Below are positions 7,754 to 15,843 of a DNA stretch of 64,000 bases, one piece after another. The position numbers were made by a program, and so were the translations under genes. This DNA comes from Gallintestinimicrobium propionicum (GTDB taxonomy: Bacteria > Bacillota > Clostridia > Lachnospirales > Lachnospiraceae): positions 1-64,000 of the forward strand of contig NZ_JAOQJY010000018.1 of assembly GCF_025567525.1 (NCBI RefSeq), in the 5' to 3' direction. A model generated the notes under the pieces. That model worked only from the letters and a program-made list of their open reading frames with translations. It had not been told where the DNA came from and did not search any database. Position 1 is the first letter of the stretch; each line of letters opens with the position of its first letter.

Positions 7754-9103
7754 ATGAAGAGAAAAGTAGCAGCATGTTATCTGAAAAAGGGAATGGCGTA
7801 TTGTCTTATGGGAGCCATGCTCTTAGGTCTGAGTATCGGGACTGCCGGATGTGGAAAAGAGCAAAAAGGAACCCAGGAAGCAGAAGGAAATACTGAGATC
7901 CAGGAAGTGGAAGGTAATGATGGACCAATAGAGATTGTTTACTGGAATCAGTGGACACAGGAAGATGAGACTGCCTTTTTAAAGAAGTACGTAGAAGAAT
8001 ACAATAGTTCCCAGGATAAATATCATGTATCGTTTCTGGCTATTCCGTATGAAGAGTATACGACTACAAAGCTGGCCACTGCATTTGCTACCAATGAAGC
8101 TCCGGATATCTTTGAGTGTAGTCCGGCAATCATTAACCAGTACCTTGATGCAGGTGTATGTGAACCACTGGATGATATTATTACCGATGAAATAAGAAAT
8201 GATTTTACAGATGCAGCATTTGACCGGGTGTCGAGAGATGGGAAAATTTATGGAATTCCGTTAGACAGTGATCTGGTGGCATTATACTACAATAAAGAAA
8301 TACTAGAGCAGAATGACATTGATCCACCGACAACGTGGGCGGAACTCAAAGATGCGGCAGCAAAGCTGAATACAGCTGATTATGCCGGATTTACCTTTGA
8401 AGTTGATAAGGGTGATTGGCAGTGCTTTACCTTCTATCCTTTTGTGTGGATGCAGGGTGGAAGCCTGTTTACATCGGATGGTATGGCGAATTTAAATTCT
8501 GAAGAAGTTGTAAATGCATTGCAGTTATGGAAGGATCTTCTGGATTCCGGAGACTGTAATGAGACACCTGGAAGATCTGTTTCAGATATTTCAATTCTGA
8601 CAAATGGAGAGACAGCAATGCAGATTAACGGCAGTTGGTCGGTTCTTCGTGTGGATTCAGAAAAGTATGGTGTTGTGCCATTACCAGCAGCAACGGCAGG
8701 AGGTGATACAGCCAGTGTTGCAGGTGGGTGGAACGTACTGGTAAGTAATCAAAGCAGTGAGGAAAAGATAGCAGGAGCCAAAGATTTTATTTCATGGATG
8801 TGGCTGAATGTAGATCATGTGACGGAATTTGATACAAAAGCCAAGTTTTCATATTGTATGAGAAACTCTGTCATTGAGGCAGGTGCGGAGGTATATCAGA
8901 GCAATCCAAATGCCATAGTATTTTCTGATGAGGTATTACAGACAGCAAAACCTGAAATTGCATTATCCGGAGAAGCAAAAGAAATTGTATCTACCATGAT
9001 TCAGGATGCACTTTACAATATGAGTGCAAAAGAAGCGGCAGATATTGCACAGGAAAGTATGCTGAAATATCAGGAAGCAAACGGAGCAAGATTCGGCGGC
9101 TGA
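7754..9103 (+). CDS. Carbohydrate ABC transporter substrate-binding lipoprotein
   Basis: This is a family 1 extracellular solute-binding protein. It has a lipoprotein signal peptide with the lipobox GTAGC and lipidated Cys33. The mature part contains IVYWNQWTQEDE, YNSSQDKYHVSF, FATNEAPDIFECSPA and the GIPLDSDLVALYYNKEILEQ segment typical of sugar-binding members. The ATG has a strong AAAGGAGG site. It captures a sugar or oligosaccharide for the two permeases downstream. The ligand is unknown, although the GH172 gene in the operon points to a fructose- or arabinose-containing glycan. No ATP-binding subunit is present, as is usual for Firmicute operons that share a common MsmK/UgpC-type ATPase. 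Confidence 0.92.
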   Translation: MKRKVAACYLKKGMAYCLMGAMLLGLSIGTAGCGKEQKGTQEAEGNTEIQEVEGNDGPIEIVYWNQWTQEDETAFLKKYVEEYNSSQDKYHVSFLAIPYEEYTTTKLATAFATNEAPDIFECSPAIINQYLDAGVCEPLDDIITDEIRNDFTDAAFDRVSRDGKIYGIPLDSDLVALYYNKEILEQNDIDPPTTWAELKDAAAKLNTADYAGFTFEVDKGDWQCFTFYPFVWMQGGSLFTSDGMANLNSEEVVNALQLWKDLLDSGDCNETPGRSVSDISILTNGETAMQINGSWSVLRVDSEKYGVVPLPAATAGGDTASVAGGWNVLVSNQSSEEKIAGAKDFISWMWLNVDHVTEFDTKAKFSYCMRNSVIEAGAEVYQSNPNAIVFSDEVLQTAKPEIALSGEAKEIVSTMIQDALYNMSAKEAADIAQESMLKYQEANGARFGG

Positions 9104-9199
9104 AATAACAGGAAAAGCAGACATTGCAGGCAACTAGATATTTGATTTTTGTCCTGCTGTGAATAACAGCAGGACAAGATACAGGAGGTTTGAGTTAAT

Positions 9200-10081
9200 G
9201 TGGGAAAAAAGCATAAACGTATAAAACGGGAGACTCTGATTTCTTATCTGATGATTGCGCCAGAAATGATACTGATGCTGATTTTTATTTTCATACCGAT
9301 CGTGTATGCATTTTATATAAGCCTGTTTGACTGGAATGCAATGGGAACAAAAACATTTGTCGGAATCAGTAATTATTTAAAAATGATGCAGGACTTAACT
9401 TTCAAAAGCAGTCTGCTGGTTACTGGAAAATATGCTTTGATATATGTTCTGACTGTCTATGTTCTTTCTCTTGCGGCAGCAGTTTTTGTAAACTCGATCA
9501 GAAGCAATAAGCGGCAGCAGGCATGCAGAATAGGCATATACCTGCCCAATACAGTTTCGACAATTGTCGCAGCGACCTTATGGACATTCCTGTTCAATTC
9601 AAGAAATGGATATATCAATAAAATTTTAGATGGAATAGGAGTCGGAAGACAACTCTTTCTGGGATCAAGGTCACAGGCACTGATATGTGTTGCGATTGTA
9701 GGAATATGGGTAGTTTTTGGCTACAATATGATCATCTTTTTATCGGCTTTAAAAGATGTGCCAAGTGAATATTATGAGGCAGCTAAAATAGATGGAGCAA
9801 ATGCTGTGCAAAGATTTTTCAAAATAACTCTTCCATCTATAAAGGGAACGACTATTTTTGTATTGGTTACATCACTGATTGCATCCTTTCAAGCGTTTGA
9901 TCAGATCAGAGTCATGACATCCGGGGGGCCGGGCAAGACAACGGAGGTAACGGTGTACTATATTTTCCAGTTGGCATTTGAACAATATAGATTTGGATAT
10001 GCTTCCACGATTGCTGTGTCCTTGTCACTGATCATTATGGTGGTTACTGTCATACAGATGAAATTGCTTAGGTTTAAGTAG
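9200..10081 (+). CDS. Sugar ABC transporter permease (MalF/UgpA type)
   Basis: The 293-residue membrane protein has six predicted helices, beginning with YLMIAPEMILMLIFIFIPIVYAFYISLFDW. Near residues 190-210 it carries the coupling motif EYYEAAKIDGANAVQRFFKITLP, the EAA loop that contacts the ATPase. The GTG start at 9200 follows AGGAGG (9182-9187); the nearby ATG at 9198 is in another frame and soon hits a stop. It forms the pore with the next gene, 8 bp downstream. Confidence 0.92.
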   Translation: MGKKHKRIKRETLISYLMIAPEMILMLIFIFIPIVYAFYISLFDWNAMGTKTFVGISNYLKMMQDLTFKSSLLVTGKYALIYVLTVYVLSLAAAVFVNSIRSNKRQQACRIGIYLPNTVSTIVAATLWTFLFNSRNGYINKILDGIGVGRQLFLGSRSQALICVAIVGIWVVFGYNMIIFLSALKDVPSEYYEAAKIDGANAVQRFFKITLPSIKGTTIFVLVTSLIASFQAFDQIRVMTSGGPGKTTEVTVYYIFQLAFEQYRFGYASTIAVSLSLIIMVVTVIQMKLLRFK

Positions 10082-10089
10082 GTGATATA

Positions 10090-10905
10090 GTGAAAAAATA
10101 TGGAATATTGTTAGTAAAGAGTTTGGTCGGATGTGTATTTCTGGCTTTTACATTGTTCCCGATCGTTTTACTCATAAGCAGCTCGCTTAAAATAGATACA
10201 GAAGTATTTGATTATCGGATCATCCCCAAACATATTACTCTTGATGCTTATAAGCAGGTGTTTAGAATTCTAGATATTTTTACGGGAATTAGAAACTCGT
10301 TGTTTGTGGCAACTATGGTGACGGTATTAGCCCTGATTGTACATTCGATGGCTGCTTTTGCATTTGCAAGACTGGAATTTCCAGGGAAGAAGGGAGCATT
10401 CATGTGGGTTCTGAGTACCATGATGATTCCTTTTCCGGTAATCATAATTCCTTTGTTTTTTATAATCAAAAGTCTTGGACTGGTGAATTCGCTTTGGGGC
10501 ATGATACTTCCTATGGTTCCGCATGCATATGGCGTATTCCTTTTTAGGCAATACTTTATGGAAATGCCGGATTCTCTGTATGAGTCAGCCAGAATCGATG
10601 GATGTTCGGTATTTCAGACTTTTAGAAAAATATATGTCCCGCTTGCAAAGCCCATGTTTATTACATTAGGTGTATCCTTTTTTGTCACAAACTGGAATTC
10701 CTATTTATGGTCTACTATTGTAGCGCAGGACGAAACTAAATATACAATCCAAATACAGATTGCAACTTTGATGGGATCTCTGAGAATTTCATGGAACCAG
10801 ATTTTAGCAGCATCTGTGATTGCGATTGTTCCGACTGTTCTGTTGTTTGGTGTACTTCAGCGTTATTATCTTGAAGGCATTAAGACAACCGGGATGAAAG
10901 AATAA
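10090..10905 (+). CDS. Sugar ABC transporter permease (MalG type)
   Basis: The second membrane subunit (271 residues, six helices) opens with LLVKSLVGCVFLAFTLFPIVLLISSSLK. Its EAA motif is DSLYESARIDGCSVFQTFRKIYVPL, and it has the family's C-terminal YYLEGIKTTGMKE tail. The start is GTG, spaced tightly after the MalF-type gene. It works with the lipoprotein and an unlinked ATPase to import the sugar. Confidence 0.92.
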   Translation: MKKYGILLVKSLVGCVFLAFTLFPIVLLISSSLKIDTEVFDYRIIPKHITLDAYKQVFRILDIFTGIRNSLFVATMVTVLALIVHSMAAFAFARLEFPGKKGAFMWVLSTMMIPFPVIIIPLFFIIKSLGLVNSLWGMILPMVPHAYGVFLFRQYFMEMPDSLYESARIDGCSVFQTFRKIYVPLAKPMFITLGVSFFVTNWNSYLWSTIVAQDETKYTIQIQIATLMGSLRISWNQILAASVIAIVPTVLLFGVLQRYYLEGIKTTGMKE

Positions 10906-10941
10906 ATTATATTATTTATATACATAAAGGAGGATTTTTAT

Positions 10942-12132
10942 ATGTTAGGAAACGAAATGTTTAAATTTCCAGAGGGCGTTGTATCAAGATGGGCGAGTTA
11001 TGAGAATCCAGATGGAGCAAAAGGCGCGGGAGGAAAGGAAAGAAATGGCAGAAAAGGGGCTGCCTGGTTTACACTGAATCCCGGTGAAGAATTTGTTTTA
11101 GCTCATGCTGAAAATACAAGTGGCGTTATTCGTCGTATCTGGATTACGATCAACGATCAGACTCCGGAGACTTTAAGGGGACTGAAACTGGAGATGTTTT
11201 GGGATGGCTGCGATAAGCCGGCAGTGAGTGTTCCTTTTGGTGATTTTTTCTGTGTTGGACTTGGAAAAGTTGCAACTTTTAAGAATGCATTATTCTCAAA
11301 TCCGGAAGGACGTAACTTTAGTACCTATATTCCAATGCCATTTAAGACAGGTATGAAGATTACGGTTACCAATGAATCCAGTGTCCTGATCAAGCATTTT
11401 TATTATGATATTGATTATACTCTGGGGGACAAATTTACGGAAGATACACTGTATTTTCATGCTTACTTTAACAGAGAGAATCTTACAAACTTGAAAAAGG
11501 ATTTTGAACTTCTTCCGTATGTGGAAGGAAAAGGCAGATATCTGGGAACGAATATGGGAGTAAGATGTAATACAAAATTATACTCCGATACATGGTGGGG
11601 AGAAGGCGAATTTAAGGCATATATTGATGGAGATACCGATTACCCGACCATCTGTGGAACCGGAGTGGAAGATTATATCGGAACGGCATGGGGACAAGAT
11701 TATTATTATGATCTGTATTGTGGCTGTCCGGTATATGATAAGACAAATATGGAGTTATGTTTCTATCGGTTCCATGTTCCGGATCCGATCTACTTTAACA
11801 GTAATTTTAAAGCAACTATACAGCAGATCGGAGCTGTTGATAGAGATGATTATTTCCATCATGCGCAGCTGTTGTATAAAAATCAGATGGCAAATAATCA
11901 GGTGATTTCGGTGGATGGAGAACCTGTAGATTTTACCAATATTCCGATGCTGGATGGAAGACCACTTTTATTTGAAAGAGAGGATGACTGGTCTTGCTGT
12001 TCCTATTTCTATTTGGATAAACCTATGAATAATTTGCCGGAATTAATGAATGTTTCGGATCGGACAAGGGATTTGGTTGGCCGCCCTGGCTTTATGGGAA
12101 AATATCCTCAGGAAATGCCGCTTTTTGATTGA
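10942..12132 (+). CDS. Glycoside hydrolase family 172 (DUF2961) protein
   Basis: The hallmark GTGVEDYIGTAWG lies at about residues 239-251, with SGVIRRIWITI near 55 and FGDFFCVG near 98, all typical of DUF2961 (GH172). Characterised GH172 members act on fructofuranosides or arabinofuranosides and assemble as multimers of a jelly-roll fold. This copy has no signal peptide and is about the usual single-module length (396 residues). A cytoplasmic place behind an ABC importer suggests it cleaves an imported oligosaccharide. A strong AAAGGAGG site precedes the ATG. Confidence 0.88.
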   Translation: MLGNEMFKFPEGVVSRWASYENPDGAKGAGGKERNGRKGAAWFTLNPGEEFVLAHAENTSGVIRRIWITINDQTPETLRGLKLEMFWDGCDKPAVSVPFGDFFCVGLGKVATFKNALFSNPEGRNFSTYIPMPFKTGMKITVTNESSVLIKHFYYDIDYTLGDKFTEDTLYFHAYFNRENLTNLKKDFELLPYVEGKGRYLGTNMGVRCNTKLYSDTWWGEGEFKAYIDGDTDYPTICGTGVEDYIGTAWGQDYYYDLYCGCPVYDKTNMELCFYRFHVPDPIYFNSNFKATIQQIGAVDRDDYFHHAQLLYKNQMANNQVISVDGEPVDFTNIPMLDGRPLLFEREDDWSCCSYFYLDKPMNNLPELMNVSDRTRDLVGRPGFMGKYPQEMPLFD

Positions 12133-12147
12133 TGGGAGAAAATTAGT

Positions 12148-13335
12148 ATGGTTAATAATAAAATTAAGGTTGGAATGGTTGGAATAAGCTTTGGAATGGA
12201 GTTTATTCCGATCTATATGAAGCATCCGGATGTATATGAGATAGCGATTGCTGACACGAATTTGGAACTGATTAAAACAGCCCAGGAAAAATTTGGAATC
12301 AGCAGTAAGGATTGCTATGATAATTATGATGACATGCTGAAAGATGACGCAATAGATGCAATCCACATTGTTACACCTCCGTCTACGCATGCTGAATTTT
12401 CCATAAAAGCTCTGAAGGCAGGAAAACATTGTGGGTGTACAATCCCGATGGGAATGAGTATTCAGGAGTTGGAAGATGTCATTAAGGCGAGAATAGAAAG
12501 CCAAAAACAGTATATGTTTATGGAAACAACTGTATTTGGGAGAGAGTATTTTTATGTGAAGGACTTGCTGGATCAGGGAAAGTTTGGAAAGATACAGTAT
12601 ATGACATGTGCTCATTATCAGGATATGGAAGGCTGGCCTTCTTACTGGGAAGGATTTCCACCATTGATGCACCCGACACATGCAATTGGAACCTGCCTTA
12701 TGTTACTGAACGACTATCCAAAAGAAGTATATGCAAAAGGCTCAGGAAGAATCAGAGACGAACTGATATCCCAGTATCATTCACCATTTGCATTTGAAGC
12801 GGCTTTTGTAACAATGGAACACAGTGATGTTGCAATAGAAATGGAACGTTTTCTTTATGGTGTCGCCAGAAGCTATTCAGAATGTTTCAGAATATATGGA
12901 AGGGACATGAGCTTTGAGTGGCAGCAGCTGGCTTCTGAGAATCCGGTTATTTATACACGCACCGGAGAAATCCAGCAGGAAATGATGGATATTGATGGTG
13001 ATCCGAACAGATATAACCGAGGCGGAGAAATTGTCGAAGAAAGAATAGAAGTCCCGGATTATGGATGCAGACTGCCGGATAGTATTGCCGGATTTACAAC
13101 AGAAACTGTATATAACGATGAAAATACACATCTTTCATTTAAACAGGGAGGTGGGCATGGAGGTTCCCATCCTCATATGATACATGAATTTGTCCGTGCT
13201 ATCATAGAAGATAGAAAGCCTGTAGTAGATGACATTGTTGGCGCTTACTGGACTGGCACAGGGATATGTGCTCACCAGTCAGCGATGGAAGGCGGAACGG
13301 TTGTTAAAGTGCCGGAATTTAAAAAATATCTCTAA
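12148..13335 (+). CDS. Gfo/Idh/MocA-family oxidoreductase
   Basis: The 395-residue protein has an N-terminal nucleotide-binding fold (KVGMVGISFGMEFIP; the glycine loop is GISFG rather than GxGxxG), then AIDAIHIVTPPSTHAEFSIKALKAGKHCGCTIPMG, which is the family's dinucleotide-domain signature. The usual EKP is CTIPM here, so the catalytic Lys of that motif is absent, although His in the C-terminal domain (HPTHAIGTCL) remains. It probably carries out NAD(P)-dependent redox steps on the sugar imported by this operon. The start is 15 bp after the GH172 stop, with GGGAGA upstream. Confidence 0.88.
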   Translation: MVNNKIKVGMVGISFGMEFIPIYMKHPDVYEIAIADTNLELIKTAQEKFGISSKDCYDNYDDMLKDDAIDAIHIVTPPSTHAEFSIKALKAGKHCGCTIPMGMSIQELEDVIKARIESQKQYMFMETTVFGREYFYVKDLLDQGKFGKIQYMTCAHYQDMEGWPSYWEGFPPLMHPTHAIGTCLMLLNDYPKEVYAKGSGRIRDELISQYHSPFAFEAAFVTMEHSDVAIEMERFLYGVARSYSECFRIYGRDMSFEWQQLASENPVIYTRTGEIQQEMMDIDGDPNRYNRGGEIVEERIEVPDYGCRLPDSIAGFTTETVYNDENTHLSFKQGGGHGGSHPHMIHEFVRAIIEDRKPVVDDIVGAYWTGTGICAHQSAMEGGTVVKVPEFKKYL

Positions 13336-13365
13336 TACGTAATAGAATTGTAATCAACAGAAACT

Positions 13366-13397
13366 GGGGAATTCCTGTAGGGGATTCCCCTTTATTC
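13366..13397 (+). terminator. Terminator of the ABC/GH172 operon
   Basis: GGGGAAT (13366-13372) pairs with ATTCCCC (13384-13390), followed by TTTATTC. It closes the operon that begins at 7754. Confidence 0.7.
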
Positions 13398-13480
13398 TTT
13401 TGCTGTTCCTATGGGAATAGTATTTACATTTGCACAGGCGAACAGCCGTATATTGTGCAAGTTTTTCAATAAGAAAGCAT

Positions 13481-13509
13481 TTGCATTAGAATGCTATTTC
13501 AGGTATAAT
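13481..13509 (+). promoter_or_regulatory. Promoter of the riboswitch transcript
   Basis: TTGCAT (13481-13486) is spaced 17 bp from a perfect TATAAT (13504-13509). The expected start point is about 13515-13517, directly at the 5' edge of the purine aptamer. Confidence 0.7.
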
Positions 13510-13514
13510 AATTC

Positions 13515-13596
13515 GAGTATAAGTCTGCAAAATGGGCAGACGTTTCTACCAACCGCCAAACGGGTTGACTACATTTTACGTAGTCAACCTTTTTTT
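13515..13596 (+). promoter_or_regulatory. Purine (guanine-type) riboswitch with overlapping terminator
   Basis: P2 is GTCTGC/GCAGAC with loop AAAATGG. The junction GTTTCTACC (13542-13550) is the purine-riboswitch J2/3 signature. P3 is CAACC/GGTTG with a loop containing GCCAAAC; the GG of L2 can pair with the CC of L3. J3/1 is ACT, and its C indicates guanine rather than adenine. P1 is only GTA/TAC because transcription should start there. The terminator GGTTGACTA/TAGTCAACC plus T7 (13563-13596) reuses P3' and J3/1, so ligand binding should block termination (ON switch). The controlled gene is the FAD dehydrogenase at 13667. Confidence 0.78.
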
Positions 13597-13600
13597 ATGA

Positions 13601-13633
13601 CAATAGAATGTTCGCAGAGCGTGCATTCTATTG
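13601..13633. repeat. H1 palindromic repeat, copy a
   Basis: The 11-nt arms CAATAGAATGT and GCATTCTATTG enclose T-CGC-AGA-GCG-T, giving a hairpin with an inner CGC/GCG stem and an AGA triloop. It lies between the riboswitch terminator and the gene. Other copies begin at 25137, 27014, 33721, 34733 and 61721. Confidence 0.85.
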
Positions 13634-13666
13634 TTTATGAAAGAATATTTTATGGGAGGAAACATA

Positions 13667-15034
13667 ATGTATGATGTTGTAATTGTAGGTGCAGGACCGG
13701 GAGGAATATTTACTGCATACGAATTATTAGAGAAAAGACCGGATTTAAGTATTGCTGTTTTTGAAATGGGAAATGAATTAACAAAACGCCACTGTCCGAT
13801 TGATGGTGACAAAGTGAAATCTTGTATTCATTGTAAAAACTGTTCTATCATGAGTGGTTTTGGAGGCGCAGGTGCATTTTCTGATGGTAAATATAATATC
13901 ACCAATGATTTTGGCGGGACGCTATACGAGTATATTGGTAAAAAATCTGCATTGGAATTAATGGAATATGTAGACAAGATCAATCTTGCTTTTGGTGGAG
14001 AAGGAACAAAACTGTATTCTACTGCAGGATCAAGTCTGAAGACACGCTGCATGCAAAATGGTTTACATTTATTGGATGCTTCTGTTCGCCATTTGGGAAC
14101 AGATATTAACTATATTGTGTTGGAACATTTATATGATCATCTGAAAGAAAAGATTGATTTTCATTTCAATTGTTTCATTGATAAAGTAGAAAAACTGGAT
14201 AGCGGATATCGAATCTATCATGAAGATTCCTATTATGATGGTAGAGAATGCGTTATTTCCGCAGGGCGCAGTGGAAGTAAATGGATGGAAAATGTCTGTC
14301 AGGATTTGGGCATTAATACGAATTCGAATCGTGTGGATATCGGAGTTCGAGTGGAACTTCCGGCAGGAATCTTTGCACATCTGACGGATGAATTATATGA
14401 AAGCAAGATTGTGTACAGAACCTCAAAGTATGAAGATTTGGTGCGTACCTTCTGTATGAATCCAAAAGGAGAAGTTGTAAACGAAAATACAAATGGCATT
14501 GTTACTGTTAACGGACACAGCTATGAGGATCCGGCAAAGCAGACAAATAATACAAACTTTGCGTTGCTTGTTGCAAAGCATTTTTCAGAGCCTTTCAAAG
14601 ATTCTAATGGATATGGAGAAAGTGTTGCTCGATTAAGCAATATGCTGGGTGGCGGCGTGATTGTCCAGCGTTTTGGGGATTTGATCAGAGGCCGTAGAAG
14701 TACAGAAGAAAGAATCAGCGAATCCTTTACCGTTCCGACTTTAAACGCAGCGGCAGGTGATCTGAGTCTTGTCCTTCCGAAACGTTTATTAGACGGTATT
14801 ATTGAAATGATCTATGCCCTGGACAAAATCGCACCGGGAACTGCAAGTGATGATACCTTACTGTATGGTGTAGAGGTGAAATTTTACAACATGGAAGTGG
14901 AGCTGGACCACAACCTGATGACTCGCCATGAAGGACTTTATATTATTGGTGATGGCAGCGGTATTACTCATTCTCTGTCTCACGCTTCGGCAAGTGGAGT
15001 ATATGTTGCGAGACAAATTATTTCAAAAATGTAG
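13667..15034 (+). CDS. FAD-dependent dehydrogenase (COG2509-like)
   Basis: The N-terminus MYDVVIVGAGPGGIFTAYEL has the FAD-binding GxGxxG Rossmann motif. Further on are CPIDGDKVKSCIHCKNCSIM with a Cys cluster (CxxCxxC), GGAGAFSDGKYN, GEVVNENTNGIVTVNGHSYE and a C-terminal GLYIIGDGSGITHSLSHAS that matches the second FAD contact. This is the pattern of the uncharacterised FAD-dependent dehydrogenases of COG2509. The start at 13667 is set by GGGAGGA (13654-13660); an ATG at 13631 falls in the H1 repeat. The reaction is unknown. Control by a purine riboswitch suggests a link to purine metabolism. Confidence 0.85.
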   Translation: MYDVVIVGAGPGGIFTAYELLEKRPDLSIAVFEMGNELTKRHCPIDGDKVKSCIHCKNCSIMSGFGGAGAFSDGKYNITNDFGGTLYEYIGKKSALELMEYVDKINLAFGGEGTKLYSTAGSSLKTRCMQNGLHLLDASVRHLGTDINYIVLEHLYDHLKEKIDFHFNCFIDKVEKLDSGYRIYHEDSYYDGRECVISAGRSGSKWMENVCQDLGINTNSNRVDIGVRVELPAGIFAHLTDELYESKIVYRTSKYEDLVRTFCMNPKGEVVNENTNGIVTVNGHSYEDPAKQTNNTNFALLVAKHFSEPFKDSNGYGESVARLSNMLGGGVIVQRFGDLIRGRRSTEERISESFTVPTLNAAAGDLSLVLPKRLLDGIIEMIYALDKIAPGTASDDTLLYGVEVKFYNMEVELDHNLMTRHEGLYIIGDGSGITHSLSHASASGVYVARQIISKM

Positions 15035-15042
15035 AGGTGACT

Positions 15043-15225
15043 ATGACAGAAAGAGAAAAAATGCTGGCTGGAGAATTGTATGATTGCGGAGACGAGGAAC
15101 TTTTAACACAGTGGCATAAAGCAAAAAATGTTGTGATTGGAGCAGGCAGTGTTGTAACAAAGGATATTCCTGACAATGTGATTGCAGTAGGTAATCCCTG
15201 TAGAGTGATCCGTGTAAATCAATAA
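15043..15225 (+). pseudogene. Maltose/sugar O-acetyltransferase with ~120-residue internal deletion
   Basis: The 60-codon frame joins the N-terminus of a Maa/LacA-type acetyltransferase (MTEREKMLAGELYDCGDEEL, then LTQWHKAKN) straight to its C-terminus (VVIGAGSVVTKDIPDNVIAV, then GNPCRVIRVN). Normal proteins are about 185-200 residues and have the left-handed beta-helix with the catalytic His between these parts. The join is in frame, so a short protein could be made, but it lacks the active site. It starts 8 bp after the FAD dehydrogenase stop. Confidence 0.85.
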
Positions 15226-15245
15226 GTGAATTTAAAAAAAGCTAG

Positions 15246-15533
15246 CCCAATGTCTATGCAGATCTCTGCTGGCTGCCCCTTATCAGCACATCGGCAGCGA
15301 AACGATTCCTGCGGGAAGCGCTGGAGATCGGTGGAAGCAATCGCATCCTCTGGGGCTGTGATACATGGACCTCTGAGGAAAGTTACGGTGCTGTTTTGGC
15401 ATTCCGTCGGGTGGTGTCGGAAGTGCTCTCAGAGATGTGTCAGGAAGGCTACCTCAGCTGTGAAGAGGCCTGCTATACGGCTGGGCAGATCTGGCGCGGC
15501 AATGCGCTCAAGCTATTTGGCTTTGAAGACTGA
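15246..15533 (+). pseudogene. C-terminal remnant of an amidohydrolase (amidohydro_2-like)
   Basis: From 15246 the frame reads PNVYADLCWLPLISTSAAKR, then ALEIGGSNRILWGCDTW, TSEESYGAVLAFRRVVSEVL and NALKLFGFED before TGA. The ILWGCDTW...ESYGA segment with its metal-binding Asp and the NALKLFG ending are typical of TIM-barrel amidohydrolases. An in-frame stop (15243-15245) and the sugar acetyltransferase relic lie just upstream, so the N-terminal two thirds are gone. Confidence 0.7.
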
Positions 15534-15843
15534 TGCAGGCAAGCGCAATCAGTTTGGCTGAATATCCTCATTTGTAAAATCAATATTGGTTCAGAGTTGG
15601 CGGAAGCTGAGAAAACCGATGGTGTAGACTGATAACAGTCAAAGCCATCGGTTTTCTTTATCCAAATATCGTGGAGCAGATGCTGCTGTGAAAAAGAATA
15701 CACAATGTTGTGGTAACAAAAATAGAAATCGGATTTTAGGGAAGTTATTTATGACAATTTATTATAGGTAAGGTATAATAAAGAACAAGAGATTCTTTTT
15801 AATAGACATTTAGAAATTTGAAATAAGAGGAAGAATTAGATCG
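15534..15843 (+). other. 310-bp intergenic region
   Basis: Apart from the terminator at 15611-15660 it holds only AT-rich sequence leading to the helicase-like pseudogene. I see no other RNA or gene. Confidence 0.5.
15611..15660 (+). terminator. Terminator with nested inner stem
   Basis: GAAAACCGATGG (15611-15622) pairs with CCATCGGTTTTC (15645-15656), followed by TTTA. Inside is a second hairpin, GACTG-ATAA-CAGTC. It lies downstream of the amidohydrolase relic. Confidence 0.75.

Noticed and set aside
12043..12681. Minus-strand frame across the GH172/oxidoreductase junction
   Set aside because: Both plus-strand genes have clear motifs and starts; the antisense frame has none.
15226..15561. 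111-codon frame overlapping the amidohydrolase remnant
   Set aside because: The homologous reading frame is a different one (15246-15533), so this is a shadow.
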